Part shown: positions 11,321 through 22,728 of the stretch, piece by piece | Position numbering within the stretch: the stretch's first letter is position 1 | How the letters are laid out: each line of letters opens with the position of its first letter | Assembly (NCBI GenBank): GCA_037441125.1 | Contig: JBBIST010000005.1 | Coordinates: forward strand, 17,035 to 81,034 | Origin: JALHMQ01 sp037441125 | GTDB taxonomy: Bacteria; Pseudomonadota; Gammaproteobacteria; Burkholderiales; Burkholderiaceae_F | Direction of reading: 5' to 3' | DNA length: 64,000 nucleotides | Position numbers and translations under genes: made by a program | The notes under the pieces: generated by a model | Seen by the model: the letters and a program-made list of their open reading frames with translations, nothing else | The model's database searches: none | What the model was told of the DNA's origin: nothing

Positions 11321-11340
11321 CCTCCTTCGATCGTAGGAGG
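11321..11340 (+). terminator. Hairpin after LuxR-type gene
   Basis: Inverted repeat cctcct (11321-11326) and aggagg (11335-11340) with an 8-base loop, 12 bases after the stop codon. There is no T tract, so it may be only a weak terminator or mRNA-end structure. Confidence 0.35.
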
Positions 11341-11484
11341 CGCGCTGCGCAGGCGCGAACTACCGTCCTGATCGAGACGTCGGCGCAGCGGCGCGTGCCG
11401 AAGCGAACGTCATCGATGCCCCACGGTATCGGGGGCAGGCAGCGAACGCGAAGGCGAGGCGGGCTCTTTCTGGAGGACACGACG

Positions 11485-14400
11485 ATGTCGACAGCCATGA
11501 AGCGGATCTTCCTTGCGACGTTCGTGTCCTTGGGCCTCGCTTCCTGCGGGGGCGGCGGCGACGGCGTAGGTCAGACGCCACCACCGCCGCCGGCGCCGAC
11601 CGAGGCGCCGGTCACGGTCACGGCCGTCGATGGCAGCGGCACGCCGGTCGCCGGCGCCAGCGTAAGCGCGGTCGGCACCGGACGCTCGGCCACGACCGAC
11701 GCCTCTGGCCGCGCGACGCTCGATCTCGCCTTCGCCGATGCGGTCAGTCTGCGCGTGGCGCGCGACGGCTTCGCCGACAAGTTCGAGGTGCTGAGCGTGC
11801 CGGCCGGCACGCCGTCGCTCGACGTGGTCGCGATCCTTGGCACACGCGCGCCGGCGCAGACGATCGCCAACATCCAGGCGGGCGGCAGCGCTGCCGGCAC
11901 CGACGGCGTCAAGGTGACCTTCCCGGCCGATGCGCTGGTCAATGCGCAGGGCCAACCGGTGACCGGCAGCATCGACCTGTTCATGACGCCGGTCGACGTC
12001 ACGGGCCCGGATGTTGCGGCATTCCCCGGGCTGTTCGAGGGCGTCGACAGCGGCGGCCGTCGCGTGGCGCTGCTCAGCCACGGTGTCGCCGAACTCGTGC
12101 CGACACAGGGCGGCCAGCGGCTGAACCTCGCTCCGGGCAAGACGGCCACGGTGGAGATCCCGCTGTACGCCGACGGCAATGCGGACGGCTCGCCGGTGCA
12201 GTTGGGCGACGTGATTCCGTTCTGGTCGTTGAACGAGGCCACCGGCGTGTGGACGCAGGAGGGCAGCGGTGAGGTGGTCGCGTCGAGCGGCTCGCCGACC
12301 GGCAAGGTGCTGCGCGCCGCCGTCACACACTTCTCGTGGTGGAACATCGACGTGCCGGCGCAGCGACACGTCCTCAACCTCACCGTCGTCGGACCGGCCA
12401 CGTGCATCCCGGCCGGCTCCGTCGCCGTGCTGCGCGGTTCGGTAGGCATCAACCGCCCGGCGCCCGGCACGCCACGGCCGCCGGTCAGCGGCATGGCGAC
12501 CGTGTCCGTGCCGCTGCCGGTGGCGCTGTGCGCGACCGGGGTCACGCGGCAGATCCCGCTGCCTGCCGGCATCAACATCACGGTATCCGGTTCGGTCAAC
12601 GTCGGCGGAACGACTTACTACGGCAGCATCACCGCCGGCGGCCCCGCGGGCGGCACGACCAACGCGACCGTCACGCTGACACCCCTGACCAACCCCGCGC
12701 CAATCATCACCGCACCCGGCGGCGGCAGCGTCTTCACCGTCGGCGATCGCGTCGCCATCGCGGTCGAGGTGCTTGGCCCCGCGCCCGATCGGGTCGAGAT
12801 TTTCGCCGGTCCGACGCGCATCGCGCAGATCAGCCCGGCGCGGCCGATCTACCGGGCCGACTGGGATACGACCGGTCTCACGCCGGGGATGGTGGAGCTG
12901 CGCGCCGTGGCTTACCGCGGCATGGCGATCGGCTCGGCCACGCCGGTGATGGTGCAGATCGATCCGCCGCCGTCGCCGCCGGTCATCAGTGCCGACGTGC
13001 AGGACGTCACCGTGCTCGCAGGCGCGAACGCGACCTTCAGCGTCGCGGCGACCGGCACGTCGCTGCAGTACGCGTGGCAGCTCAGCCGCGATGCAGGCAG
13101 CACGTTCCAGCCGATCGGACCGAGCGCGCCGACGCTGACGCTGAACAACGTGCGCGGCAGTGACGACGGTCAGCTCGTGCAGGTGGTCGTCACCAATTTC
13201 CTCGGCGCGGTCACCAGTCGCCGGGCGCGGCTCACGGTCAACGTGCCGCCGCAGGTCAGCGTGGCGCCGGCCACCGCCAACGCGGTTGCCGGCCAGTCGG
13301 TCATGTTCACCGCGACGGCCAGCGGCACCGCGCCGGTCGCGCTGCAATGGCAGCGCAGCAACGATGCCGGTGCCACCTGGAGCGACATCGCCGGCGCCAC
13401 TGCTGCTGCGTATGCGTTCACGCCCACCTTGGGCGACAGCGGTGCAAGGCTGCGCGCGGTGGCGACCAACGCGTTCGGCACGGCGAGCAGCAACGTCGCG
13501 ACGCTCACCGTCACGCCGGCGCCGGAACCACCGGTGATCACCGCGCAGCCGCAGAGCCTGACGCTGGACGCGGGCCAGTCCGCCAGCTTCAGCGTCACTG
13601 CGACCGGCACCGCGCCGCTGGCCTATCAGTGGCAGCGCGCCGCCGGGCCGCAGGGCGCTTTCGCCAATATCGCGGGCGCCACGTTGGCGACGTACACGAT
13701 TGCGGCGGTCGGCGCCGGCGACAATGGCGCCCGCTTCCGCGCAGTGGTCACGAACGTGGCGGGGACAGTCACCAGCAGCGAGGCCGCGCTGACGGTCAAC
13801 TTCTTCGAGGCCCCGTTCGGCAACCGGATTGCCGCGAGCGACGAGCATGGCGTCGCGATCCGGGGCGACGGCACCGTCGTGGTCTGGGGGCGCAACGTCA
13901 GCCAGCACCTGGCGCCGCTGCCGGACCTGAACCTGACGACACCGACGGCGGTCGCGGGCCTGACCGACGTGCGCAGCGTTGCGGCCGGCGGCAGCATCCA
14001 GTCCTTTGGTGACGCGTCGAGCTTCGCGCTGCGCCGCGACGGCACGGTCTGGGCCTGGGGTGCCAATACGGGCGGCGTGCTTGGTGACGGCAGCGGCGTC
14101 GCCCGCCGCACCACACCGCAACCGATCCCGGGGCTGACCCGCGTCGTGCGACTGGCCGTCGCCGGTGCGACAGGCTACGCGCTGCGCGACGACGGCACCG
14201 TCTGGGTCTGGGGCACCGGTTCGTCCGGCGAACTCGGCCTCGGCGATACGCGCAGCTCTCAGCCGACCCCGATCCAGGTGCCTGGACTTGCGAATATCGT
14301 GGCGCTCGACGCACAGGACCGTCTTGCCTACGCCCTGCGCGGCGATGGCGCGCTGCTCGGCTGGGGACAAGGGATCAATCTGACGCTCAGCGGTTACGAG

Positions 14401-14967
14401 TGGCCGTCGGCGGGCGGGCAGCGGCTGTCGCCGACGCCGTTCCCGAGCACGCCGCTCGCCAACGTCGTCGGGGTCGCCGCCAGCGCCTCGGGCGTCTACG
14501 TCTTCAGCGGCGCGGACCGCGCGCTGCAGGCCTGGGGCGAGAACGGCAACGGCAAGCTTGGGGTGGGGGTGTTTACCACCAACATCCCGACACCGACCGC
14601 CGTGCCGACGCCACAGGTCAACGGCGTACCGCAGACCTGGCGCAACGTGCGCGGCTGCTCGCTGTTCTCGGTCGGCTGGACCGAGACCGGGCTCGTCTAC
14701 GCTTGGGGGCAGAACACCTCGACGCAGCAGTGGCTGGGCGACCCGAACCTGACCACCCGCACGGCGACGCCGAACCGAGTGCCGGGCCTCGATCAAGTGG
14801 CAGAAGCCACTTGCGGGATGGGTGGCAGCGGTTGGATCGCGGTCCGCCGCAACAACGGCGAGCTGTGGACCTGGGGCAGCAACAACGGCGGCCAGCTCGC
14901 CGACGGCAACAGCGGAGGCACGGCCGCGCGCTACACGCCGATGAGGGTGTTCAACCTGGACAACTAA
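11485..14967 (+). CDS. Large lipoprotein with carboxypeptidase-regulatory-like, Ig-like and RCC1 repeat domains
   Basis: A 1160-residue predicted surface or periplasmic lipoprotein. The N-terminus is a lipoprotein signal (MSTAMKRIFLATFVSLGLAS, then Cys and a Gly-rich linker), followed by a Pro-rich tether. Next come a carboxypeptidase-regulatory-like beta sandwich (VDGSGTPVAGASVSAVGTG), a large beta-rich region, and three tandem Ig-like repeats, each starting near PPV and ending ALTVN or similar (about residues 500-775; each has a YxWQ/LQWQ core). The last 390 residues form an RCC1-type propeller with recurring DGTVWAWG and GELGLGD-like units. The start was chosen for its ribosome-binding site (ctggaggaca) and clean lipobox; 30 upstream codons look non-coding. 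RCC1 repeats here probably serve adhesion or binding, not guanine exchange. Function unknown. Confidence 0.87.
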   Translation: MSTAMKRIFLATFVSLGLASCGGGGDGVGQTPPPPPAPTEAPVTVTAVDGSGTPVAGASVSAVGTGRSATTDASGRATLDLAFADAVSLRVARDGFADKFEVLSVPAGTPSLDVVAILGTRAPAQTIANIQAGGSAAGTDGVKVTFPADALVNAQGQPVTGSIDLFMTPVDVTGPDVAAFPGLFEGVDSGGRRVALLSHGVAELVPTQGGQRLNLAPGKTATVEIPLYADGNADGSPVQLGDVIPFWSLNEATGVWTQEGSGEVVASSGSPTGKVLRAAVTHFSWWNIDVPAQRHVLNLTVVGPATCIPAGSVAVLRGSVGINRPAPGTPRPPVSGMATVSVPLPVALCATGVTRQIPLPAGINITVSGSVNVGGTTYYGSITAGGPAGGTTNATVTLTPLTNPAPIITAPGGGSVFTVGDRVAIAVEVLGPAPDRVEIFAGPTRIAQISPARPIYRADWDTTGLTPGMVELRAVAYRGMAIGSATPVMVQIDPPPSPPVISADVQDVTVLAGANATFSVAATGTSLQYAWQLSRDAGSTFQPIGPSAPTLTLNNVRGSDDGQLVQVVVTNFLGAVTSRRARLTVNVPPQVSVAPATANAVAGQSVMFTATASGTAPVALQWQRSNDAGATWSDIAGATAAAYAFTPTLGDSGARLRAVATNAFGTASSNVATLTVTPAPEPPVITAQPQSLTLDAGQSASFSVTATGTAPLAYQWQRAAGPQGAFANIAGATLATYTIAAVGAGDNGARFRAVVTNVAGTVTSSEAALTVNFFEAPFGNRIAASDEHGVAIRGDGTVVVWGRNVSQHLAPLPDLNLTTPTAVAGLTDVRSVAAGGSIQSFGDASSFALRRDGTVWAWGANTGGVLGDGSGVARRTTPQPIPGLTRVVRLAVAGATGYALRDDGTVWVWGTGSSGELGLGDTRSSQPTPIQVPGLANIVALDAQDRLAYALRGDGALLGWGQGINLTLSGYEWPSAGGQRLSPTPFPSTPLANVVGVAASASGVYVFSGADRALQAWGENGNGKLGVGVFTTNIPTPTAVPTPQVNGVPQTWRNVRGCSLFSVGWTETGLVYAWGQNTSTQQWLGDPNLTTRTATPNRVPGLDQVAEATCGMGGSGWIAVRRNNGELWTWGSNNGGQLADGNSGGTAARYTPMRVFNLDN

Positions 14968-15227
14968 GGCGATGGCGGTTCCGGCGGCGGTTGCGCCGCC
15001 GCTGCATGCACAGGCGCGCGCCGCGGTCCGGATGTGCCCCGGGTCGCGGCGCGCGCTGGTCATTGGCGTCCACCCGCACGCACCTTCAGCGCGAACGTAT
15101 GAATTCATGACGATCTCCTCCGATTGGACGAGGCGGCGCCGAGGTCTTCCTCACATGTTGCTCCCCAGGCGGCGCCCATCGCGCGCCGACTGCACCGAGT
15201 GAAACGATCGACATGCTGGAGGACGCC

Positions 15228-15821
15228 ATGAGTACGAATCCACGACTCGCCGATCGCATGGACGGCTTCGTCGTCGCGGTTCCTGCCTGTGCCCTGGGCG
15301 GGGCTGGCGCGACGGTCTTGCCGGCGCCGGCTTCGGCACAGACCGCGATGGCACAGCCGCGCCCGGGACAGCTTCTGCGCAGTGGACCGGCCCACGCGTC
15401 CCGACACAACGCGTGGAGCCTGCCAGGAACCGCGCTGCCGTTCGGCGCAGGCTGGCAGCAGATCAAGCTGCTGGACATCGACAGCGACGGCCATGCCGAC
15501 TTGTGCGGCGTCTATGGACCGCTGGCGGGCGGCAACTTCGTCTATGGCCGCGAACTGGCACAGGTGGAGGTGCAGCAACTGGCGCTGCTGTTCAACGCGC
15601 CGGTGCCGCGGCTGCGCTTCTGGATGAACGCGCGGGGCATCGGCGCGATCCGCCGCGGGCCTGGCGGCACCACCGGCAGCGACGGCAGGTGCTTCTACTA
15701 CAACGATCCGTCGGCCGGACCGACAGTACATCGCCCGCTTCGATGTCGACGATGGCCTCGTGGCCGCCTCACTTCGCGTGAAAGTGCGGCGAACCGTGTT
15801 CGCGCCAATGCATCGCGATGA
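15228..15821 (+). pseudogene. Probable decayed gene with an FG-GAP-like calcium motif
   Basis: A 197-codon frame starting at an ATG with ribosome-binding site ctggaggacgcc. The middle part looks coding: LLDIDSDGHADLCGVYG matches the D-x-D-x-D-G loop of FG-GAP/VCBS repeats, followed by ordinary protein-like sequence up to FYYNDPSAGP (about base 15718). Beyond this point the frame becomes Arg-rich. The +1 frame from 15721 reads RQYIARFDVDDGLVAASLRV, which looks more protein-like and suggests a frameshift. The N-terminal region is a poor signal peptide. It may be the wreck of a secreted protein, perhaps related to the preceding lipoprotein. The stretch from the frame end to 16034 holds nothing else recognisable. 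Confidence 0.4.
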
Positions 15822-16034
15822 GGATGCCGAAGAAAGTGCTGATGTCGGCAGGGTCGTCACCTGCCCGCAAGGTCTTCCATCGCGAAGAACGTACGCTGCC
15901 AGGGCAGCCGCGTCAGCCCCGTCGAAGCCGCGCCCGTTCAGCGGCATCGTCGGCGAGTCCGCGTGCCAGCCTTACGCGGATTCCAGGCTCCCCTCGCGAG
16001 GCAAGGGTGGAAAGAGACTTCCCTCCCCTTCTGC

Positions 16035-17993
16035 TCAATGCCCGAGCCACTTGCCGTACTCGGTTAGGAAATCGCGCAGCAGCCAGTCGCGGTCGACCAT
16101 CGACATCGGCACGGTGCGGCTGACGCCGCCGCGCACGACGATCTCGACCATCGGCTCCTCGTATCGCGCCGGACCGCTCGCCTGCGCGATCGAAAACGAC
16201 GGCCGTTGCGCCGCGCGGCCGCGCACCCAGTAGACGAACTCCTCGCGCCCCTGGGCGAGCACCGCGAGCGACGCGTGGTAGCCGTGGCGGTCGATACGCG
16301 CGGCGCGGCCGTGCTTCATCAGCTCGCGGCCGATCTCCTCAAACGCCGGCCCCAGCACCTGCGATACGAACTCGCTGACGCGCCGACGCGGCGCCTGCCA
16401 TTCGGCGACCAAACGCGGCCGGGCGAGCAGTTGCGCCAGTTGCGTGCGCCAGTCGCCGTGCGCCGGCAACTCGCCGTTGTCCGCACCCTGCGCCGCGAGC
16501 TGTCCCGCCGCCGGAGACACCTCGGCGCGCAGCGCCAGCGCGAGGCTTATGCACGCGAGCACCATGATCACCGCGAACGGCAGTCCGGTCGTGATCGCCG
16601 CCGCCTGCAGCGCCTCCAGCCCGCCGACCAGCAGCAGCACCGCGGCGACTGCGCCGATCGCGAGTGCCCAGAAGATACGCTGCCACACCGGCGCGTCGGT
16701 GCGGCCGCGCGAGCAGATGGTGTCGATCACCAGCGCGCCGCTGTCGGCCGAAGTGACGAAAAACGTGACCACCATCAGCGTGGCGAGCACCGTGGTGATC
16801 TGCGACCAAGGCAGTGCGTCGAGCATCACGAACAGCGCCGTGGCGACATTGTCCTGTACGGCTTGCACCATGACGCCGGCGCCGAACAGTTCGATGTGCA
16901 GTGCGGTGTTGCCCATCACGGTGAACCAGAAGAAGGAGAACACTACCGGCACAAGCAGAACGCCGGCGATGAACTCGCGGATCGTTCGCCCGCGCGAGAT
17001 GCGCGCGATGAACATGCCGACGAAGGGTGCCCACGAGATCCACCAGCCCCAGTAGAACATCGTCCACGCCTTCTGCCACTCGACGCCGCGGTACTGCGTG
17101 GTGCGCAAGCTCTGATCGAGCAAGGTAGCCAGATACTGGCCGACGCTTTCGACGTAGGTGCCGATCAGGAACACGGTCGGGCCGGCGACGAACACGAACG
17201 CCAGCAGCAACACGCCCAGAGCCACGTTCGCTTCCGAAAGCCGCCGGATGCCTCGCTCCAGCCCGGTGACGACCGAAATCGTCGTCAGCGCGATGATCGC
17301 GGCGATCAGCAGAAGCTGGTTCGTCGTCGACACGTCCAGCCAGCGGTTGTACGCGAGCCCGGAGTTGATCTGCAGCACGCCCAGGCCGAGCGAGGTGGCC
17401 ACGCCGAATAGCGTGCCGAACACCGCGAGCACATCGATCGCGTCGCCGAGCGGACCATTGATACGGCGGCCGAGCAGCGGATAGAGCGTCGAGCGGATCG
17501 TCAGCGGCAGCTCGTGCCGGTAACCGAAGTAGGCCAGGCCGAGCGCGACCACTGCGTACACGCCCCACGCATGCAGGCCCCAGTGGAAGAACGCCGTGTT
17601 CAGCGCCTCTTTGGCCGCTTCGACGGTGCGCGGCTCGACCGTGCCGGCGCGAGGCGTGGCGAAGTGCAGCACCGGTTCGGCGACGCCGTAGAACAACAAG
17701 CCGATGCCCATGCCGGCGGAGAACAGCATCGAGAACCAGGTCGGATACGAGAACTCCGGCTCGTCGTCGTCGTTGCCCAAGCGGATTGCGCCGTAGCGGC
17801 TGAACAGCAGCCACAGCACGAACACCAGAAAGCCGCTCACCGCGAGGATGTAGAACCAGCCGAAGTAGGTCGCGATGCCGCTCTGCAAGGAGGAAAAAAG
17901 CTTCGCGACCGGCGTGGTCGCGACCACGGCCGCTGCGACGAACAGCACGGCGACGACGGCGGAAACGAGGAATACGCGGCGGTCGCTTTTCAT
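16035..17993 (-). CDS. BCCT-family betaine/choline/carnitine transporter
   Basis: A 652-residue secondary transporter for compatible solutes, driven by Na+ or H+. It shows about 12 helices in the first 510 residues, including the diagnostic Trp-rich segment (MFYWGWWISWAPFVGMFIAR followed by ISRGRTIREF) and the N-terminal FSAGMGIGLLFYGVAEPVLHF. A long cytoplasmic C-terminal tail (about 140 residues) resembles the osmosensing domain of BetT-type members. The start MKSDRRVFLV directly precedes the first helix; the longer in-frame extension is Ala/Arg-rich antisense to the neighbouring gene. It is divergent from the SpecificRecomb gene, with 121 bases between starts. Its placement near the trehalose island fits osmoprotection. 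Substrate not determinable. Confidence 0.9.
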   Translation of the reverse strand: MKSDRRVFLVSAVVAVLFVAAAVVATTPVAKLFSSLQSGIATYFGWFYILAVSGFLVFVLWLLFSRYGAIRLGNDDDEPEFSYPTWFSMLFSAGMGIGLLFYGVAEPVLHFATPRAGTVEPRTVEAAKEALNTAFFHWGLHAWGVYAVVALGLAYFGYRHELPLTIRSTLYPLLGRRINGPLGDAIDVLAVFGTLFGVATSLGLGVLQINSGLAYNRWLDVSTTNQLLLIAAIIALTTISVVTGLERGIRRLSEANVALGVLLLAFVFVAGPTVFLIGTYVESVGQYLATLLDQSLRTTQYRGVEWQKAWTMFYWGWWISWAPFVGMFIARISRGRTIREFIAGVLLVPVVFSFFWFTVMGNTALHIELFGAGVMVQAVQDNVATALFVMLDALPWSQITTVLATLMVVTFFVTSADSGALVIDTICSRGRTDAPVWQRIFWALAIGAVAAVLLLVGGLEALQAAAITTGLPFAVIMVLACISLALALRAEVSPAAGQLAAQGADNGELPAHGDWRTQLAQLLARPRLVAEWQAPRRRVSEFVSQVLGPAFEEIGRELMKHGRAARIDRHGYHASLAVLAQGREEFVYWVRGRAAQRPSFSIAQASGPARYEEPMVEIVVRGGVSRTVPMSMVDRDWLLRDFLTEYGKWLGH

Positions 17994-18114
17994 CGTTTGG
18001 TCCGGCTCACGTAGCGTCCGATTCTGTTCGCGCTCGCCCTCGGCTTCAAGACGAAGTGGCACCGATGCAACGCCATCGGCGCGGGCGGCACAATTGCCGC
18101 CGAGGAGGTGAACG

Positions 18115-20115
18115 ATGCGCACCGACGAAGACGGCTTGGCTCTGATCGAGCGGCTGGCGGACGCGGAGGCGGAGGTCGTCGAGACGCTGGCCGCGCTCGC
18201 CGCCTGGCTGCGCCCGAGCAAAGCGGATGACGTCGCGCCGGTGCTGGAGCGCATCCGGGCGCTGATCGGCATCCTGCAGGCGCAACCGCGACTGCGCGAT
18301 GCGGCGTGCGGGCGCGTGCATGCTTGGCTGGGTACCGTCGAGCAGGTGTCGCTGTACACCGAAGTCGGCATCTTCTCGACGCGCGGCTTCCTGCCCGAGT
18401 TGCGCGGGCGCCTGTACGAGCGCCTGCTGCCGGCACCGGCCGACCGCAGCCGGCTGAAGGACTGCCTGGCGTTGATCTTCTCCCGGCGCAGCGACGCGCA
18501 GTGGGTGGCGGCGGTGCCCAACGAGCAGTGGCTGCATCTGCTCGAAGCTTTCGGCTTCTTCGCCTGCGATGACCGCGCCGGCGTGCGCCGCGCGCGCGAG
18601 TCCGTGCTCGAGGCACTGGAGCGGCTGTCGCTGTGGGTCGCGGCCGAAGGCATCGAGCCGGAGCTGATGCGCGTCCACCCGAAGATCGCTGAGCATGACT
18701 CGCCGTTCATCGAACAGCAGCGCGAGCTTGCCGCCTTTCTCGAGCGCTACGCGGCGTGGGTGCACGATCGTGCGCTCGAATACCACGACGAGCGCCACGC
18801 GTTGGTGCTGCTTGCGCAGTGCGCCGATCAGATCAAGCGGCTGCGTGTGGTCGCGCTGAAGCGTGGCACCAGCTTGCGTTTGACCTACCTGCTGGAGCGG
18901 CTCGACCAGACGCTCGATCGCATCGGCAAGCTGCTGCACCTGCTGCACCCGACCGACACAGCGGCGCGGCGCGGCGCGGCGATCGCCTTGTTCAAGGAGA
19001 TGATCACTGCCATCGCCGAGCGCAACAGTCTGTCGCAGTTGTGGCGGGAGACCCTGCAATTGCTGTCGCGCCGGGTGGCCGACAGCGCGAGCCGCACCGG
19101 CGAGCACTACGTGACGGAAACGGTGGCCGAGTACTTTGCGATGTTCCGCTCCGCCGCCGGGGCGGGGTTCGTGATCGCGCTCATGGCCCTTGCCAAGCTG
19201 CACATCGTCGCGCTCGAGCTGGCGCCGCTGCCGCAAGCCGTGCTCGTGTGCCTGAACTACGGCCTGGGCTTCGTGCTGATCCACCTGCTGCACTTCACCG
19301 TCGCCACCAAGCAGCCGGCGATGACCGCGGCGACGATCGCCGCCGCGATCGAAGAGAGCGAACGCGGCCGCGCCAATCTCGACAAGCTCGCGGCGCTGAT
19401 GATCCAGGTCGGGCGCTCGCAGTTCATCGCCGTCGTCGGCAACGTCGCCGTGGCTCTGCCGGTCGCGCTCGCGATCGGCGCTATCTGGCAGCACTTCGCC
19501 GGCGAGCCGCTGCTCGAGATCGAGAAGTCGCAGCGGCTGTATGACGAGCTGCGCCCGTTCGCCGGGCTGGCGCTGCTGCACGCGGCGATCGCGGGCCTAT
19601 GGCTGTTCGTCTCGGGCTTGATCGCCGGTTACTTCGACAACCGCTGCGCTTACATCGATCTGCCGGCGCGTGTACGCGAGCAGCCGTGGCTGAAACGGCT
19701 CCTGTCCGCGGCTGCGCGCGAGCGGCTGGCCGCGTACCTGGCGGGCAATTACGGCGCACTCGCCGGCAACTTCCTGTTCGGCGTGCTTCTTGGCGCGACC
19801 GCGTTTGTCGGCTTTCTGCTCGGGCTGGCACTCGACATCCGCCACGTCGCGTTTTCCTCCGCCAACCTTGGCTACGCAGCCGCTTCGCTGCCGCCGTCTC
19901 TCGCCGACGCGACCGTGTACTTCGTTTACGTGCTCCTGATCGCGGCAGTCAACCTGTGGGTGAGCTTCGGGCTCGCGCTTTACGTCGCGCTGCAGGCGCG
20001 CCGCGCACGGGTGACGAGCGTGTCGCGGCTGCTCGCCGCCTACTTCGGGCGCTTGGGCCGCCGGCCGCTCGAGTTTCTATTCCCGCCTGTCTCGAGCAAC
20101 GGGAGCAAGTCCTGA
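18115..20115 (+). CDS. SpecificRecomb family (Gcr-type) membrane protein annotated as site-specific recombinase
   Basis: A 666-residue protein of the SpecificRecomb family (PF10136/COG4389 type), recognised from its overall sequence, for example HLLEAFGFFACDDRAGVRRA and TGEHYVTETVAEYFAMFRSA. The N-terminal half is helical and soluble-looking. The C-terminal half has several hydrophobic helices (about residues 345-430, 440-465, 485-505 and 540-640), making it a polytopic membrane protein. No tyrosine- or serine-recombinase catalytic signature is visible. The name comes from a Neisseria report and is doubtful as a general function. The start has ribosome-binding site gaggagg, 121 bases from the divergent transporter start. 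Confidence 0.82.
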   Translation: MRTDEDGLALIERLADAEAEVVETLAALAAWLRPSKADDVAPVLERIRALIGILQAQPRLRDAACGRVHAWLGTVEQVSLYTEVGIFSTRGFLPELRGRLYERLLPAPADRSRLKDCLALIFSRRSDAQWVAAVPNEQWLHLLEAFGFFACDDRAGVRRARESVLEALERLSLWVAAEGIEPELMRVHPKIAEHDSPFIEQQRELAAFLERYAAWVHDRALEYHDERHALVLLAQCADQIKRLRVVALKRGTSLRLTYLLERLDQTLDRIGKLLHLLHPTDTAARRGAAIALFKEMITAIAERNSLSQLWRETLQLLSRRVADSASRTGEHYVTETVAEYFAMFRSAAGAGFVIALMALAKLHIVALELAPLPQAVLVCLNYGLGFVLIHLLHFTVATKQPAMTAATIAAAIEESERGRANLDKLAALMIQVGRSQFIAVVGNVAVALPVALAIGAIWQHFAGEPLLEIEKSQRLYDELRPFAGLALLHAAIAGLWLFVSGLIAGYFDNRCAYIDLPARVREQPWLKRLLSAAARERLAAYLAGNYGALAGNFLFGVLLGATAFVGFLLGLALDIRHVAFSSANLGYAAASLPPSLADATVYFVYVLLIAAVNLWVSFGLALYVALQARRARVTSVSRLLAAYFGRLGRRPLEFLFPPVSSNGSKS

Positions 20116-20574
20116 AACGGCACGGTCGCAGCCTGCGGCGCCGGCGCAATCGTTCAACCTCCTCAGGCCAACGCCGCCGCCGGTCCAGCGCCTCGCGCAC
20201 TGAAGTAGCAAGGCTCCGGCGCATCGAGGCCTCGCTGGCCGGCTTGTCGCGGGCCCGAAACTGCCATTTCGAGGATCAGCGCGCATGGCGTATCGGCCGC
20301 GCGCCGGCTCACCAGCGGACGGTGACCCCGAAGGCGGCGAAGTGTTGGTCGCGCGTGACCAGGACCAGCTTTTCGGCCTGCGCCTGTGCGATCAGCAGGT
20401 GTGTTGGTCAAGGCCGGGCTGGCAGTGCCGGCCGGCGATCTTGCCGCCGGCTGCGCGGCGTGCTCGAAGTCTGATCAAGGTTGACCCTACTCTTGGCGCA
20501 GGCCATTGGATAGCCGGTAAATTGCGGCTCGTTGTCATCGAAGGCGCGTACCGAGCCTGTCGAAGGAGCGACGC
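20116..20574. other. Intergenic region with PIN-toxin debris and the glgX leader
   Basis: This 459-base gap holds a PIN-domain toxin fragment on the minus strand (separate entry) and the upstream region of glgX. A TTGACC hexamer at 20481-20486 with TTGGAT 19 bases further on is a weak promoter candidate. Just before glgX the sequence gagcctgtcgaagg resembles a half-site of a dispersed repeat common in proteobacteria and also supplies the ribosome-binding site of glgX. No intact gene is supported. Confidence 0.5.
20309..20405 (-). pseudogene. C-terminal fragment of a VapC-like PIN-domain toxin
   Basis: Read leftward, bases 20398 to 20312 encode LLIAQAQAEKLVLVTRD then QHFAAFGVTVRW and a TGA stop (20309-20311). 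This is the typical end of PIN-domain VapC toxins: the (D-R)LLIAQA helix, then LVTRD carrying a conserved acidic residue, then the last strand. Immediately upstream the frame is broken by a stop, and no N-terminal PIN half or antitoxin gene is seen. It is therefore a relic of a toxin-antitoxin pair. Confidence 0.6.

Positions 20575-22724
<2,150 letters not shown>

Positions 22725-22728
<4 letters not shown>

Noticed and set aside
11410..15108. A minus-strand frame of about 1230 codons opposite the Ig/RCC1 lipoprotein
   Set aside because: Arg/Ala/Gly-rich with no motif; the plus strand has a lipobox and repeated domains.
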